This document shows, in pieces, positions 26,861 to 36,339 of a DNA stretch of 64,000 nt; positions within the stretch are counted from its first letter, which is position 1; each line of letters opens with the position of its first letter. The stretch spans positions 139,199 through 203,198 of the forward strand of contig JBGAUE010000003.1 of assembly GCA_044228795.1 (NCBI GenBank), given 5' to 3'. The notes under the pieces were generated by a model, which saw only the letters and a list, made by a program, of their open reading frames with translations, had not been told where the DNA came from and did not search any database. The position numbers and the translations under genes are program-made. The stretch is from M0108 sp044228795. Its GTDB lineage: Bacteria > Pseudomonadota > Gammaproteobacteria > Chromatiales > Chromatiaceae.

Positions 26861-29833
26861 TCATAGGGCCAGAACCTGGCGCTTGATCAAGGCGTAAAAC
26901 CGGCCTTGACGCTCCATCAATTCGCGATAATTGCCAGATTCGATGATCCGTCCAGCGTCCAGCACCAGAATCCGGTCGGCGTTACGCACCGTCGAGAGCC
27001 GGTGGGCAACAACCACCCGAGTGGCATGGAGTCGATCCAGGGCCTCTGAGACAATAGCCTGCGTCTGGTTGTCCAGGGCCGAGGTTGCCTCATCGAGCAG
27101 CAGGATTGTCGGGTTACCGGCCAGGGCGCGGGCGATAGCGAGGCGCTGCTTCTGGCCCCCGGATAAGGTCGTGCCACCCTCGCCAATAGGCGTATTCATG
27201 CCCATGGGCATCAACTTGATGTCATCCTCGAGACCCGCCCGACGTGCGGCCTCCCAGGCATCCTCCAGACTCAGATTTTTCAACCCAAGGATGTTTGAGC
27301 GGATATCGCCGGGCAGCAGAGCGGTATCTTGGAGCACGACGCCAAAATGTTGCTGGCGCAGCTTGAGGATATCCAGGTCCTTCAGATCGCGATCGTCAAA
27401 ACGAACCGAGCCCGATGTGGGATTTTCGAAGCCAAGCAACAGCCTGAGAATGGTCGATTTACCTGATCCCGACGGCCCGACGAGGGCAACGAATTCCCCA
27501 GGCTTGATATCCAGATTGACCCCATTGAGGATGCCCGGCCCCTCGGGCCCATAGCGGAAATGCACTTGGGCGAGTTCAATCTTGCCCATCATGGGGCCCG
27601 GGTCGGCCTTGACACCAGCTTGTTCGGGCAGGGTTACCAGAATCGGTTGCAACCGCTGGTACACGGGAAAGATGGAGGAGAAGGCCACTGCTGAGGAGGT
27701 AATGGCCAGCAAAGCCGCTTGCAGGGAAAGATAGGCCGCCAGAAAGGCCAAAAAGGCACCTGTCCCCACCATCGGCTCTGGAGGACTGGCAGCGAAATGG
27801 AACAGAACCATCATGGCGGCCAGGGGGAATAGCATATTGAAGACCAGAAGCATATTTTGCTCCCGGCCCGCGCGCAGCATTTGTTGCTGTTGGGTGGCGA
27901 ACTTCGCGGCCCAGAGGCCAAAGACCTGATCCTCCGCCCCGGACATGCGAATCTTGGCAATGCCGGCAAAGAACTGCACCAACATAGCCGTAATGCGGCC
28001 TTGCAACGCGTAATACTTCCGCCAACTCTTGAGCTGCCGCAGATTGAAGGCCGTCCCGGCCAGGGCACCCAGCAGCAGCATGCCGAGGGCAGGCATAGCC
28101 AATTGGGGACTAAAGACGAAGAGCATGAAGACGTTGGAGGTAGCAAAGATCCCACTCAGTACCGCGTTAAGGAAGGAACCGGAGAGTTGCATCCGAATGA
28201 CATTGAGTCCCTCGGCCTTGTCCGCCAATTCCCCGGGACCTTGGCCACGATGAAAGCCGACGGGCAAGCCGATCAACCGCTCCCAGAGCGCTGGTTCCAG
28301 TTTAAAATCCATGCGTCCGTTGAGGCGATGCACGGCTGCCAGCCGGGCTAAGGTGAGGGTGAAGACAGCGATGGCCACCACCACCAGGATGGCCACGACC
28401 TCGCCGAGCAGGGCCCGGTTGGCCTCCGGGATGGCATCGGAAAAGATAACCTTTACCGCCACCGGGGGCAGCACGGCCAGCAGAGCTATGGCCAGCCCAC
28501 TGTAGAGGAAAAATAAAAAGTCGCGCCGGGAACCCAGGGCGGCATAGCGAAATAGATCCGCGAAGCCAAGCGGTTTGCCGGGGAAGGGCCGATAAAATGC
28601 ATAGGCCCGTGACGAGAGAGTCCTCGCCACCGACGCGGTTACCGGAACACTTTGTCCCGTGGTCGGATCATGCGCCAGGTAGCGACCCGGCTTGGGTTGC
28701 AGCAGGGCGACCGGACGATGTGGCCGCACCGCCCCGCCGGCCTCGCTGTCCTGCCAGAAACCGAGTAGAGGCCCACCATCCCGGCGCCACCATTGGCCGC
28801 GCAGGGTCACCCGCCGCTGCTTTATCCCCCAGGAACTGGCAATGTCCTCCACGCGTTCATCCCCACGAAAGTCCATCGCGGGCAACTCGATAGCCGCAGC
28901 CTCGGCCACCCTGGCACTGGCGGCGGCCAAGGGGTAATCGCAGTGCTGTTCCACTCCCAGCCGCTCTGCGCTCAACACCCCCTTCAATTGTTCCAGGCTG
29001 TGGACTCTGGAGCGGCCAGAGGCCTGGACCTTGCTCGCCATGGCGTTAAGGCTATCGACATCCGCCAGCCGCAGCTCTAGATCCAGGCACTGAAAAAACA
29101 GGGTGGCAAAATCGTCAAAGGCCTTTAACCAGCCGGGGGCTCCGAGCAGGGTCAGGGTATCGAGCAACTCTGCCTGCCCCCTGGCTCCCGCCTCCGGATT
29201 GAGTATCCAGGTCTGGGGGGTCAGGACGCCGATCGGGCCCGAGGCGGGCATCGCCACTTCCTCGATGCCCAAATACAGCAGGGTGCTGGGCGCGTCTTCA
29301 TCCTGGGTGATGGGTGGCTGCACCCGACGTAGCCACCAGACGCCCTCAGCGGGACGCAGTACTCGGGTTGACCCGAGATCCAGGAGTTGGCCTCTCACCA
29401 ACTCCCGCCGCAGATTGGGCTTAGGGGCGATATCTCTCGTCAGTCCTGCAGAGAGGCCAAACAGGTAGCGATCGATGGCCTTTGCCAAGGCCTCCCGCCC
29501 CTTCGCAGCGGCTGGTCCCTGCGACCAGGCCAGGAGTTGTGACCGATCGAGGCAGGCGGCCTGCGTCCCGGGCAATCCGACGACTTGCAAGGCTAGCCCG
29601 CTAGCGCTCAGTCCCGGGCTGATCGCCAGATCACCGGCGGATAGGGTCCACAAATGACGACGCGCCCCATGGGGCTTGCCATCGCGAACCCGAACGGCGT
29701 AAAGCTCCGCGCGTCCTTCCAGAATTAACCAGGCTAGAGCGGGATCGACCAGCAGCAGCGGGGTCTTGCCACTCAAGGCCAGGGTCCCGGCGGAGTCCAC
29801 CATCCCGGATTCCAAGAGCAGGGCCTCGTTCAT
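26861..29833 (-). CDS. NHLM/NHLP-type bacteriocin export ABC transporter, permease-ATPase with N-terminal sensor-like region
   Basis: 990 residues. The first 400 resemble the cyclic-nucleotide-binding-like region of NHLP exporters (LILEGRAELYAVRVRDGKP, LWTLSAGDLAISPG). Five to six membrane helices follow from about 430, then an ATPase domain with Walker A VGPSGSGKSTILRLLLG (near 795), signature TLSGGQKQRLAIARALAG and Walker B ILLLDEATSALD. Length and layout match the known permease/ATPase partner of this system. ATG 29833 has GAGGGG upstream. It lies 7 bp after the smaller ABC gene. Confidence 0.85.
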   Translation of the reverse strand: MNEALLLESGMVDSAGTLALSGKTPLLLVDPALAWLILEGRAELYAVRVRDGKPHGARRHLWTLSAGDLAISPGLSASGLALQVVGLPGTQAACLDRSQLLAWSQGPAAAKGREALAKAIDRYLFGLSAGLTRDIAPKPNLRRELVRGQLLDLGSTRVLRPAEGVWWLRRVQPPITQDEDAPSTLLYLGIEEVAMPASGPIGVLTPQTWILNPEAGARGQAELLDTLTLLGAPGWLKAFDDFATLFFQCLDLELRLADVDSLNAMASKVQASGRSRVHSLEQLKGVLSAERLGVEQHCDYPLAAASARVAEAAAIELPAMDFRGDERVEDIASSWGIKQRRVTLRGQWWRRDGGPLLGFWQDSEAGGAVRPHRPVALLQPKPGRYLAHDPTTGQSVPVTASVARTLSSRAYAFYRPFPGKPLGFADLFRYAALGSRRDFLFFLYSGLAIALLAVLPPVAVKVIFSDAIPEANRALLGEVVAILVVVAIAVFTLTLARLAAVHRLNGRMDFKLEPALWERLIGLPVGFHRGQGPGELADKAEGLNVIRMQLSGSFLNAVLSGIFATSNVFMLFVFSPQLAMPALGMLLLGALAGTAFNLRQLKSWRKYYALQGRITAMLVQFFAGIAKIRMSGAEDQVFGLWAAKFATQQQQMLRAGREQNMLLVFNMLFPLAAMMVLFHFAASPPEPMVGTGAFLAFLAAYLSLQAALLAITSSAVAFSSIFPVYQRLQPILVTLPEQAGVKADPGPMMGKIELAQVHFRYGPEGPGILNGVNLDIKPGEFVALVGPSGSGKSTILRLLLGFENPTSGSVRFDDRDLKDLDILKLRQQHFGVVLQDTALLPGDIRSNILGLKNLSLEDAWEAARRAGLEDDIKLMPMGMNTPIGEGGTTLSGGQKQRLAIARALAGNPTILLLDEATSALDNQTQAIVSEALDRLHATRVVVAHRLSTVRNADRILVLDAGRIIESGNYRELMERQGRFYALIKRQVLAL

Positions 29834-29840
29834 GCCCCCC

Positions 29841-31601
29841 TCAAGTCACCAACAAGTGGGCATAGTGACCGCCCGCCGCCATCAGTTCCTCGTGGGTACC
29901 CCGCTCGGCGATCGCCCCCCGGTCCATAACGATGATTTCATCGGCGTCGCGGATGGTCGAAAGCCGGTGGGCAACGATCAGGCAGGTCATGCCTCTGCGG
30001 CGCAGACAGGCATCAATGTGTTCCTCGGTCTCGGCATCCAGAGCGGAGGTGGCCTCGTCCAGAATCAGGATGGAGGGGTTGATTGCCAGGGCCCGGGCGA
30101 TCTCAAGACGCTGTTTCTGACCACCGCTGAAGTTAGCGCCACCCGCTAACATCTCAGAATGATAGGCCTTAGGTCGGCTAGCGATAACCTCGTGGATTGC
30201 GGCATCCTTGGCGGCCTGGACGATATCCTGATCGAGGATAGCCGGGTTCCACAGGGTCAGATTATCGCGAACAGTACCCTCGAAGAGAAAGATCTCCTGG
30301 TCCACGAAGGCGACGGAATTCGCAAAAATGGCATGGGGGATGTCAGAGCGGGGGATGGAGTCAAACCAAATCTCCCCGGTCCAGGGCCGGTAGAGTTGCG
30401 CGAGCAGTCTGACGAGGGTCGATTTACCCGATCCCGAGCCGCCGACCAGGGCTACCCGCGACCCGGCCGCCACCTTGAGTGAAAAATCCCGAATCAAGGG
30501 AGGGTCCGTCTTGACATAGCCAAAGGTCAGGTTGCGCACCTCGAACTCCCCGCCAAGCCGGACCCCGACCCCAGGCAACACAAATCCCTTCGGTCTGGCC
30601 TCCTGGAAAACGGGATCGAGGGGATGCCGGGTCACCTCTTCGACCCGCTCGATGTAGCCCCGCAAGGTCAGGACATTGGCGCTGGAGTTCACCAACTGTT
30701 GCACGGGGGCGATAAAGGCAATCAGGAGCGCCTGGAAGGCCGCCAACATACCGATGCTCATACCCCCATCCATCACCCGCAAGGCACCGACACCCAACAC
30801 CGCCGCCATGGACAGACTGGTCAGGACCATGGGTACCTGTCGCAATGACATCTCCCAGATCGAATATTGTTGACCCACGTTTTTGGCATAAGCCTTGAGA
30901 CCCGCCCACCGCCCGAAGAACTCACTCTCGCGTCCGGAGGCCTTGATCGTCTCGATGATTTGCAGACCATGAATCGCGGCGGCGCGGGCCTTGCCGTGCT
31001 CCGAGACGAAACGCGTGAAGAGCTTCTGACTCTTGCGCGAAGCGAACTTCAGAACGACGAGATTGAGCAAGGCCATCAGGACACCGAGAATGGTCAGCAG
31101 GACATCGAATTGCAGCATAACCAGGGCATAAAGCGCGATGGTCAGGAAACTGATGGCCGTGGCGGTAATGTCCTCAACGAGGATCTTGGAGATGATCTCG
31201 ATATATTGGCCGCGCAGCCCGACTTCGCCGCCATGAAAGCGAGCAAAAAACTCATAGGGCAACCGGAGGGCATGGGTCATGAATGCCGCGCTACCGCCAA
31301 TGGTCCCCTTCAATGTCTGGCGTAAGAAGATCTGGCGTTGCATGAACCCGAGCGCCGCCATGATCACCAGGGTGCCCGCCATGATCAGCAGGAGGGGTCG
31401 CAACCAGTCGGCGCGTTCCGGACTGAGGATGCTATCGATGAAAATTTTGGTATAACCCGGTTGGGCCACCCCCGGGATGACCTGCAGCAATCCGGCGACC
31501 AGGGCAAAGGCAATGGCCGCGGACATGCCAACCAGGCGGGATAGAACGGCGCCAACCCACCCGGCGGACTGCCGGTCCTGAGTCAGGACACCAGACCCCA
31601 T
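29841..31601 (-). CDS. NHLM-type export ABC transporter lacking the C39 leader peptidase domain
   Basis: 586 residues: six membrane helices (first near FALVAGLLQVIPGVAQPG) and an ATPase with VGGSGSGKSTLVRLLAQ, NFSGGQKQRLEIARAL and LILDEATSALDAETEEH. The matching NHLP exporter subunit usually begins with a roughly 130-residue C39 Cys peptidase that removes the leader. Here the chain starts almost at the first helix. Longer upstream reading (to 31685) overlaps the HlyD gene and has no Cys or His motif. ATG 31601 has AGGTGAG five bases upstream and lies 5 bp past the HlyD stop. Confidence 0.85.
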   Translation of the reverse strand: MGSGVLTQDRQSAGWVGAVLSRLVGMSAAIAFALVAGLLQVIPGVAQPGYTKIFIDSILSPERADWLRPLLLIMAGTLVIMAALGFMQRQIFLRQTLKGTIGGSAAFMTHALRLPYEFFARFHGGEVGLRGQYIEIISKILVEDITATAISFLTIALYALVMLQFDVLLTILGVLMALLNLVVLKFASRKSQKLFTRFVSEHGKARAAAIHGLQIIETIKASGRESEFFGRWAGLKAYAKNVGQQYSIWEMSLRQVPMVLTSLSMAAVLGVGALRVMDGGMSIGMLAAFQALLIAFIAPVQQLVNSSANVLTLRGYIERVEEVTRHPLDPVFQEARPKGFVLPGVGVRLGGEFEVRNLTFGYVKTDPPLIRDFSLKVAAGSRVALVGGSGSGKSTLVRLLAQLYRPWTGEIWFDSIPRSDIPHAIFANSVAFVDQEIFLFEGTVRDNLTLWNPAILDQDIVQAAKDAAIHEVIASRPKAYHSEMLAGGANFSGGQKQRLEIARALAINPSILILDEATSALDAETEEHIDACLRRRGMTCLIVAHRLSTIRDADEIIVMDRGAIAERGTHEELMAAGGHYAHLLVT

Positions 31602-31606
31602 AAGAC

Positions 31607-32905
31607 TCACCTGAAAGCCCCCTTCAGGTAGGGAATGATCAACTCGATCGGGGTCTGACTGCGGGCGATGACGCGGATCAGGCACTGAGTCCCGGACTCA
31701 ATGGTGGTCGGGGGTCCCAGGCCGGAAGACCAGAGATAACCGGATGGGGTGTCCGGGGCCTCCCACAGGCTCACCGTGACCATGATCGGTGCCCCGCCCC
31801 GGGTGAGCGTTTCCACCAGTTCCTGATTATCTAGAACCCGCATCATACCTTTTGGCGAGGCCGGATATCGGGATACGGCCTGGACCTCCCCCAACATGAC
31901 GCCATACTCGTCTTCCGAAAGGGTCTCGGGAATCACATGCACCGGCATCCCCGGTCTCAGTTCCATACCCTGAAAGGGTGGAATGAAGGCCACCACCAGA
32001 GGCTTGCCCGCCTTGGCACGGAAAAGGTCCGCATCCTCGGCGCCCGCGACATCTTCCCAAGGGCTCATCTCGATAGTGGCCACGGACTCGCCCTCCTGGA
32101 GCCTGTCACCGGGATTCCGATGCATCTCGACAATCACGCCACTGTGCAGGCTTTTTACCTCGGAAAAAGTCCTCAGGCGCTCCTGGAGGGACAGAACCCG
32201 CTCCTCCACGGGTACCCGGGTCTTGGTTAATTCCAGAAGATTTTGCTCCATCTGGGTATCGGTCCGGTGGCGCGTCAGGTCTAAACCGGCCAGTTCCTGT
32301 TGGTCCTGGAGGAGCCTGATCTGGGCCTGGCGGAGTTCGCTTTTCCATTTTTCCAAATCCAATCGGGATACGGTCCCCGCCGTGCGCAACTGCTCGTAAT
32401 AGTGCACCAGTTCTCCCAATTCCTTGACGAGTTCGGTGCCAATCCGGATCGACTCCTCCAGCGTCGTGCGCTGCTTGCCGATGTAGGTATAAACCAACTC
32501 GACATTTTTTTCTTGCTCCGCTTCCAGGAATGACCTTTCCTCATCCAGCTTAGCCAGGAGGCTCCGGGCCTCCCGCAATTCGGCCTCGATTTCCGGCTGG
32601 GCCAGTCGCGCCACCACCGTACCACGGCGGATGGCCTGTCCTTCCGTCACCGTCACGTCAAGAATTTGTCCGGAAGACACGCCCACGATATTGAAAAGGA
32701 CGCCACTCCGGATGAGGATGCCCTGACCGGAGACTTTCGTCAGCACATTACCCAGGAAGCCCCAGGCGATCGCCGCCGCCAACAGCAGGCCAACGGTAGC
32801 CAACGCCAGCCAACTCTTGGACGAGACCACGTACATCACCTGGTCCAATTCCTTCAGGGAGGCAGAATCATCGGCCACCCCAGTCCGCTGCCCATCCTCG
32901 GTCAC
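31607..32905 (-). CDS. HlyD-family secretion protein of the NHLM exporter
   Basis: 432 residues. One membrane anchor near residue 35-57 (LALATVGLLLAAAIAWGFLGNV), a lipoyl-like half VTEGQAIRRGTVVARLAQPEIEAE, a long coiled-coil hairpin (about 100-220) and a second lipoyl-like half VEMHRNPGDRLQEGESVATIE. This is the periplasmic adaptor of type I-like peptide export. The frame is open to 32995, but GTG 32905 has CAGGAG nine bases upstream, while the nearest ATG (32914) touches that site. First gene of the tight HlyD-ABC-ABC-asnB run. Confidence 0.85.
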   Translation of the reverse strand: MTEDGQRTGVADDSASLKELDQVMYVVSSKSWLALATVGLLLAAAIAWGFLGNVLTKVSGQGILIRSGVLFNIVGVSSGQILDVTVTEGQAIRRGTVVARLAQPEIEAELREARSLLAKLDEERSFLEAEQEKNVELVYTYIGKQRTTLEESIRIGTELVKELGELVHYYEQLRTAGTVSRLDLEKWKSELRQAQIRLLQDQQELAGLDLTRHRTDTQMEQNLLELTKTRVPVEERVLSLQERLRTFSEVKSLHSGVIVEMHRNPGDRLQEGESVATIEMSPWEDVAGAEDADLFRAKAGKPLVVAFIPPFQGMELRPGMPVHVIPETLSEDEYGVMLGEVQAVSRYPASPKGMMRVLDNQELVETLTRGGAPIMVTVSLWEAPDTPSGYLWSSGLGPPTTIESGTQCLIRVIARSQTPIELIIPYLKGAFR

Positions 32906-32960
32906 GACACCCATCTCCTGAGGCAACCAGCGAATGACATACCCGGGTTCTTTAGCCCCA

Positions 32961-34004
32961 CTATTCCCACCGAAACAGCCAGGCAGCGATGGCAATAAAG
33001 ACCAGGGCCAGGGCTGCGAGCAGCAGAACCTGGGGCAGGATGTCCACCACTTGGGCGCCGTCGATCATGACGCGGCGGGCGGCGTCCACCAGATGGGTCA
33101 GGGGCGAGAGCTGGGACAGAAACCGGGCGATGACGCTAGTGCCCTCCATGGAGTACCAGACCCCGGAAAGCAGGAGCAGGGGCCAGGAGATGAGGTTGAG
33201 GACACCATTCGCCAGTTCCTCCGTGCGCCACCGGGATGCGACGATGAGCCCGAGGCTGATGAGGCAGAGGGCGCCGGCGGCATAGATGAGGACCAGAGCG
33301 GCATAGGACCCACGCATGGGGAAATCTAGCAGCAGATCGACCCCCACATAGACGAAGAGGCTTGCGGCCATCACCACCAGCAGGCGGGAGAGGACCTGGG
33401 CGGTGAGAAACTCAAAGGGCGTCAGGGGCGTCGCCTTGAGCCGGCGCAGGACGCCATTCTTGCGGTAACGCACGATCACCCAACCCACCCCCCACAGGCT
33501 GGAGAACATCACATTCATGGCCAGAATACCCGGCAACACCCAGTCCGCGTAACTCAGGGCAGCGCCACTGCGAATCCGCCGCTCCGGTCCGGCGCCTGGG
33601 GACCGGGCGGGTCGACCCACCCCGGCCTCGGCCCCGAGCAGGAGGCGCTCCGCCAGATAACCCCGTGGGGACTCCAGATTGACCCAATAGGCGAGGGGCT
33701 GGGGACGCGGATCCAGCAAGAGGTCGAGCTGATGGCGATCCACCTGGGTGATGGCGCCCTCCAGATCTGTCACAGGAATGAAGTGAATATGATCGAGGGC
33801 CAGGAACCCCGTCGTGGCGGACGGCAAGACCCCGTCCACCGTCACCACCCCGACCTTGAAGGGGTCCTCGGGGTCGCCGCTGAAAATAACCGCGAAGGCC
33901 AACACCATCAGGATGGGCATAAAGATATTCCAGCCCAGACCCGCGCGGTCCCGGTAAAACTCCCGGTTACGGGCAACCAGGACGGCAAGAATACGACGCC
34001 ACAT
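32961..34004 (-). CDS. ABC-2 type transporter permease
   Basis: 347 residues with one N-terminal membrane segment (WNIFMPILMVLAFAVIFSGD), a large extracytoplasmic part (about 45-165), and five C-terminal helices starting near ILAMNVMFSSLWGVGWVIV. The segment YRKNGVLRRLKATPLTPFEFL is the usual ABC-2 coupling region. It forms an exporter with the ATPase 67 bp upstream. Cargo is unknown. It lies 55 bp before the HlyD gene on the same strand, so it may be transcribed with the NHLM set. Confidence 0.87.
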   Translation of the reverse strand: MWRRILAVLVARNREFYRDRAGLGWNIFMPILMVLAFAVIFSGDPEDPFKVGVVTVDGVLPSATTGFLALDHIHFIPVTDLEGAITQVDRHQLDLLLDPRPQPLAYWVNLESPRGYLAERLLLGAEAGVGRPARSPGAGPERRIRSGAALSYADWVLPGILAMNVMFSSLWGVGWVIVRYRKNGVLRRLKATPLTPFEFLTAQVLSRLLVVMAASLFVYVGVDLLLDFPMRGSYAALVLIYAAGALCLISLGLIVASRWRTEELANGVLNLISWPLLLLSGVWYSMEGTSVIARFLSQLSPLTHLVDAARRVMIDGAQVVDILPQVLLLAALALVFIAIAAWLFRWE

Positions 34005-34071
34005 GTGGGTTACTCCCGAGTTCCCGAGTGGTTGGAGGCCGACGACGGGACCTTGCAGTCATGTCCGCCCA

Positions 34072-34953
34072 TCATGTCCGCAGGTCATGGCCTGTGAGCT
34101 TGATAAAGAGGTCCTCGAGATTGGGGGTCGTGACCCGCAGGGAGCCCAGATCCGCCCCGACCGCTTCCAGTTCCTTGAGGACCGGTGGCACCGCCTCGGC
34201 AAACAACTCAATTTCGCCATTGCGGCTCATGGCACCCGCCGGCAAAGGCGCCTGGGCCGGCCAGCCAGCGGCGGGCAGCCGGATCACGGTGGCGGGAAAG
34301 TGCTCCCGCACCAGTTGGGCCGGGTTGCCCTGGGCGATGATCCGGCCCCGGTCCACGATGGCGATCTCGTCGCACAGGCGCTCGGCCTCTTCCATATAGT
34401 GGGTGGTAAGCAGGACCGTGGTCCCGCGGGCGCGCACCGTCTCGATCAGGCCCCAGAAGTTACGCCGGGCCTGGGGATCGAGCCCCGTGGTGGGCTCGTC
34501 CAGAAAGACCAGTTCCGGCTCGTTCACCAGGGCGATGGCCAGCAGCAGACGCTGGCGCTGGCCCCCGGAGAGCTTGCGGGTGTCCCGGTCCAGGATCTCC
34601 CCCAGGTTGCAAAGCCGGACCAGCTCCTCGCGGTCGGCGGTGCGGCGATAGAGGGCGGCGAACATGTCCAGGGACTCGGCCACGGTCTGGAAATCCTGGA
34701 GGGCAGTGGCCTGAAATTGAATGCCGACGGCCTCGCGATAGGCGGCGTCCAGGGGCTCGCTCCGGTAGCGGACCTCGCCGGAGGTCGGGGTCTGGATACC
34801 CTCCAGCATCTCCAGGGTCGTGGTCTTGCCGGCCCCGTTGGGTCCCAGAAGCCCGAAACAGCGGCCCGGGGCCACGGCAAAGCTCACCCCATCCACGGCG
34901 CGCACGCCAGGGTAGGTCCGAACCAGGTCGTGGGCTTCGATCAGGGTGTCCAA
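34072..34953 (-). CDS. ABC transporter ATP-binding protein (ABC-2 partner)
   Basis: 293 residues: Walker A LLGPNGAGKTTTLEMLEG near residue 40, Q-loop QFQATAL, signature KLSGGQRQRLLLAIAL, Walker B LVFLDEPTTGLD and H-loop LTTHYMEEAE. The C-terminal 70 residues form the extra domain of drug/ABC-2 ATPases. The open frame extends to 35649, overlapping the divergent NnrU gene, with no family resemblance. TTG 34953 (LDTLIEAHDLV) has AAGG nine bases upstream and gives the normal length. Confidence 0.88.
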   Translation of the reverse strand: MDTLIEAHDLVRTYPGVRAVDGVSFAVAPGRCFGLLGPNGAGKTTTLEMLEGIQTPTSGEVRYRSEPLDAAYREAVGIQFQATALQDFQTVAESLDMFAALYRRTADREELVRLCNLGEILDRDTRKLSGGQRQRLLLAIALVNEPELVFLDEPTTGLDPQARRNFWGLIETVRARGTTVLLTTHYMEEAERLCDEIAIVDRGRIIAQGNPAQLVREHFPATVIRLPAAGWPAQAPLPAGAMSRNGEIELFAEAVPPVLKELEAVGADLGSLRVTTPNLEDLFIKLTGHDLRT

Positions 34954-35109
34954 GGGTAATGACCTTGAGGTTAGGGTGGACAAGGGCGGGGACAGGGGCG
35001 GCTGGCTTCCGGTAGTATTGTCCCAAGCCCAGGCGCGAACCGCCAGCAGCGATTTGCCGCCCTGATCACCTCGACCCAATCCCAAATAACCCCACCGGAG
35101 ACCCCCCGC

Positions 35110-35688
35110 GTGACTATCCTCATCCTTGGCCTCTGTCTCTTCCTCGGCATGCACTCCCTGGGCTTCCTCGCCCCCACCTGGCGCGGGCGCATGGTGGCGC
35201 GTCTGGGCCAGACCACCTGGCAGGGCATGGCCGGCGTGGTCGCCCTGGTGGGCTTCGCCCTGATCGTCTGGGGCTATGGCCTCACCCGGATCGCGCCCAT
35301 ACCGCTCTATGCCCCGCCCATCTGGACCCGCCACCTCAGCCTCTTGCTCATGCTGCCGGTCTTTCCCCTGCTCCTGGCCACTTATCTGCCTGGCCGCATC
35401 CAGGCCGCGGTCGTCCACCCCATGCTGACCGCGGTGATCATCTGGGCTCTGGCTCACCTGACCGCCAATGGCAACCTGGCGGACCTGCTGCTCTTCGGGG
35501 GCTTCCTGGCCTGGTCCCTGACGGACCGCATCTCCCTCCTCACCCGTCAGGCCCCGCCGGTCCAGGGCGCCCCTAGCCGCAAGGCCAACGACCTGATCGC
35601 CATCGGCGCCGGGCTCGCTCTCTATGTCGTCTTCCTGCTGTGGGCCCACAAGTGGCTGATTGGGGTCTCACCCCTGGGCATGGCATGA
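35110..35688 (+). CDS. NnrU-family membrane protein
   Basis: 192 residues with five to six hydrophobic helices and the NnrU family look: FLGMHSLGFLAPTWRGRMVARLG at the start, WTRHLSLLLMLPVFPLLLATY and HPMLTAVIIWALAHLTANG. NnrU was named for a role near nitric-oxide reduction, but many members serve carotenoid or unknown pathways, so function is open. Start is GTG 35110 with GGAG about 10 bases upstream. Its stop overlaps the next start by ATGA, so translation of the pair is coupled. Confidence 0.85.
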   Translation: MTILILGLCLFLGMHSLGFLAPTWRGRMVARLGQTTWQGMAGVVALVGFALIVWGYGLTRIAPIPLYAPPIWTRHLSLLLMLPVFPLLLATYLPGRIQAAVVHPMLTAVIIWALAHLTANGNLADLLLFGGFLAWSLTDRISLLTRQAPPVQGAPSRKANDLIAIGAGLALYVVFLLWAHKWLIGVSPLGMA

Positions 35689-36317
35689 CCCCGCGGGCGA
35701 GCAGCCCAAGGGGCTGCCCTGGGTCCTGGTCCTGGCCAGGATTGATCCCACCAGGGCTCGGCGTGGCCCTGCTATGCGTCCTGCTGGTCGTGGAGACATC
35801 AATGAGCGCGGAGTTACCCAACCCCACCCGCCCAGTCATCGACTTTCGCGACCCCACCCAGGCCCAGGGCTGGACCTCGGTCGATGATCAGGTCATGGGC
35901 GGCGTCTCCGCCAGCCAGGTCAGGGCGACGCCCGCGGGGCTGGTCTTCAGCGGCGAGGTGTCCCTGGCCAACAACGGCGGCTTCGCCTCCATCCGTGCCC
36001 TGCCCCGGGACTATGGTCTGGCCGGGGCCACCGCCCTCATCCTGCGCCTCCAGGGCGATGGCCAGACCTACAAGTTCGGCATTCGCACCGATGACGCCTT
36101 TGACGGCGTCCAATACCAGGCGCGGGTGACGACCCAGGCCGGGGAGTGGCTGGAGGTAGCCTTGCCGCTATCGGCCTTCCAGCCCAGTTTTCGGGGCCGC
36201 CCGGTGCCAGCCCCACCTCTCGACCCGGCGCGGATCCGGGTCTTAGGATTCCTCATCGCCGACCGCCAGGCCGGACCCTTCCGGCTCCAAGTGGAATCCC
36301 TCCAGGCGCAGTTCTGA
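35685..36317 (+). CDS. CIA30-domain protein, likely exported
   Basis: 210 residues. A hydrophobic stretch (LGVALLCVLLVV) after two Arg residues and before MSA-E looks like a signal peptide with cleavage near residue 41. The mature part matches the CIA30 beta-sandwich: WTSVDDQVMGGVSASQV, FSGEVSLANNGGFASIR, YKFGIRTDDAFDGVQYQARV and RIRVLGFLIADRQAGPF. In mitochondria CIA30 helps build complex I; bacterial roles are unknown. ATG 35685 overlaps the NnrU stop and gives the signal peptide; ATG 35802 would give 171 residues without it. Confidence 0.78.
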   Translation: MTPRASSPRGCPGSWSWPGLIPPGLGVALLCVLLVVETSMSAELPNPTRPVIDFRDPTQAQGWTSVDDQVMGGVSASQVRATPAGLVFSGEVSLANNGGFASIRALPRDYGLAGATALILRLQGDGQTYKFGIRTDDAFDGVQYQARVTTQAGEWLEVALPLSAFQPSFRGRPVPAPPLDPARIRVLGFLIADRQAGPFRLQVESLQAQF

Positions 36318-36339
36318 GCCCCGTCCCTGCCCCTTGGCG

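Noticed and set aside
34954..35649. N-terminal extension of the ABC ATPase
   Set aside because: The extension is Gln/Gly/Glu-rich, overlaps the NnrU gene in antisense, and the normal family length starts at TTG 34953.
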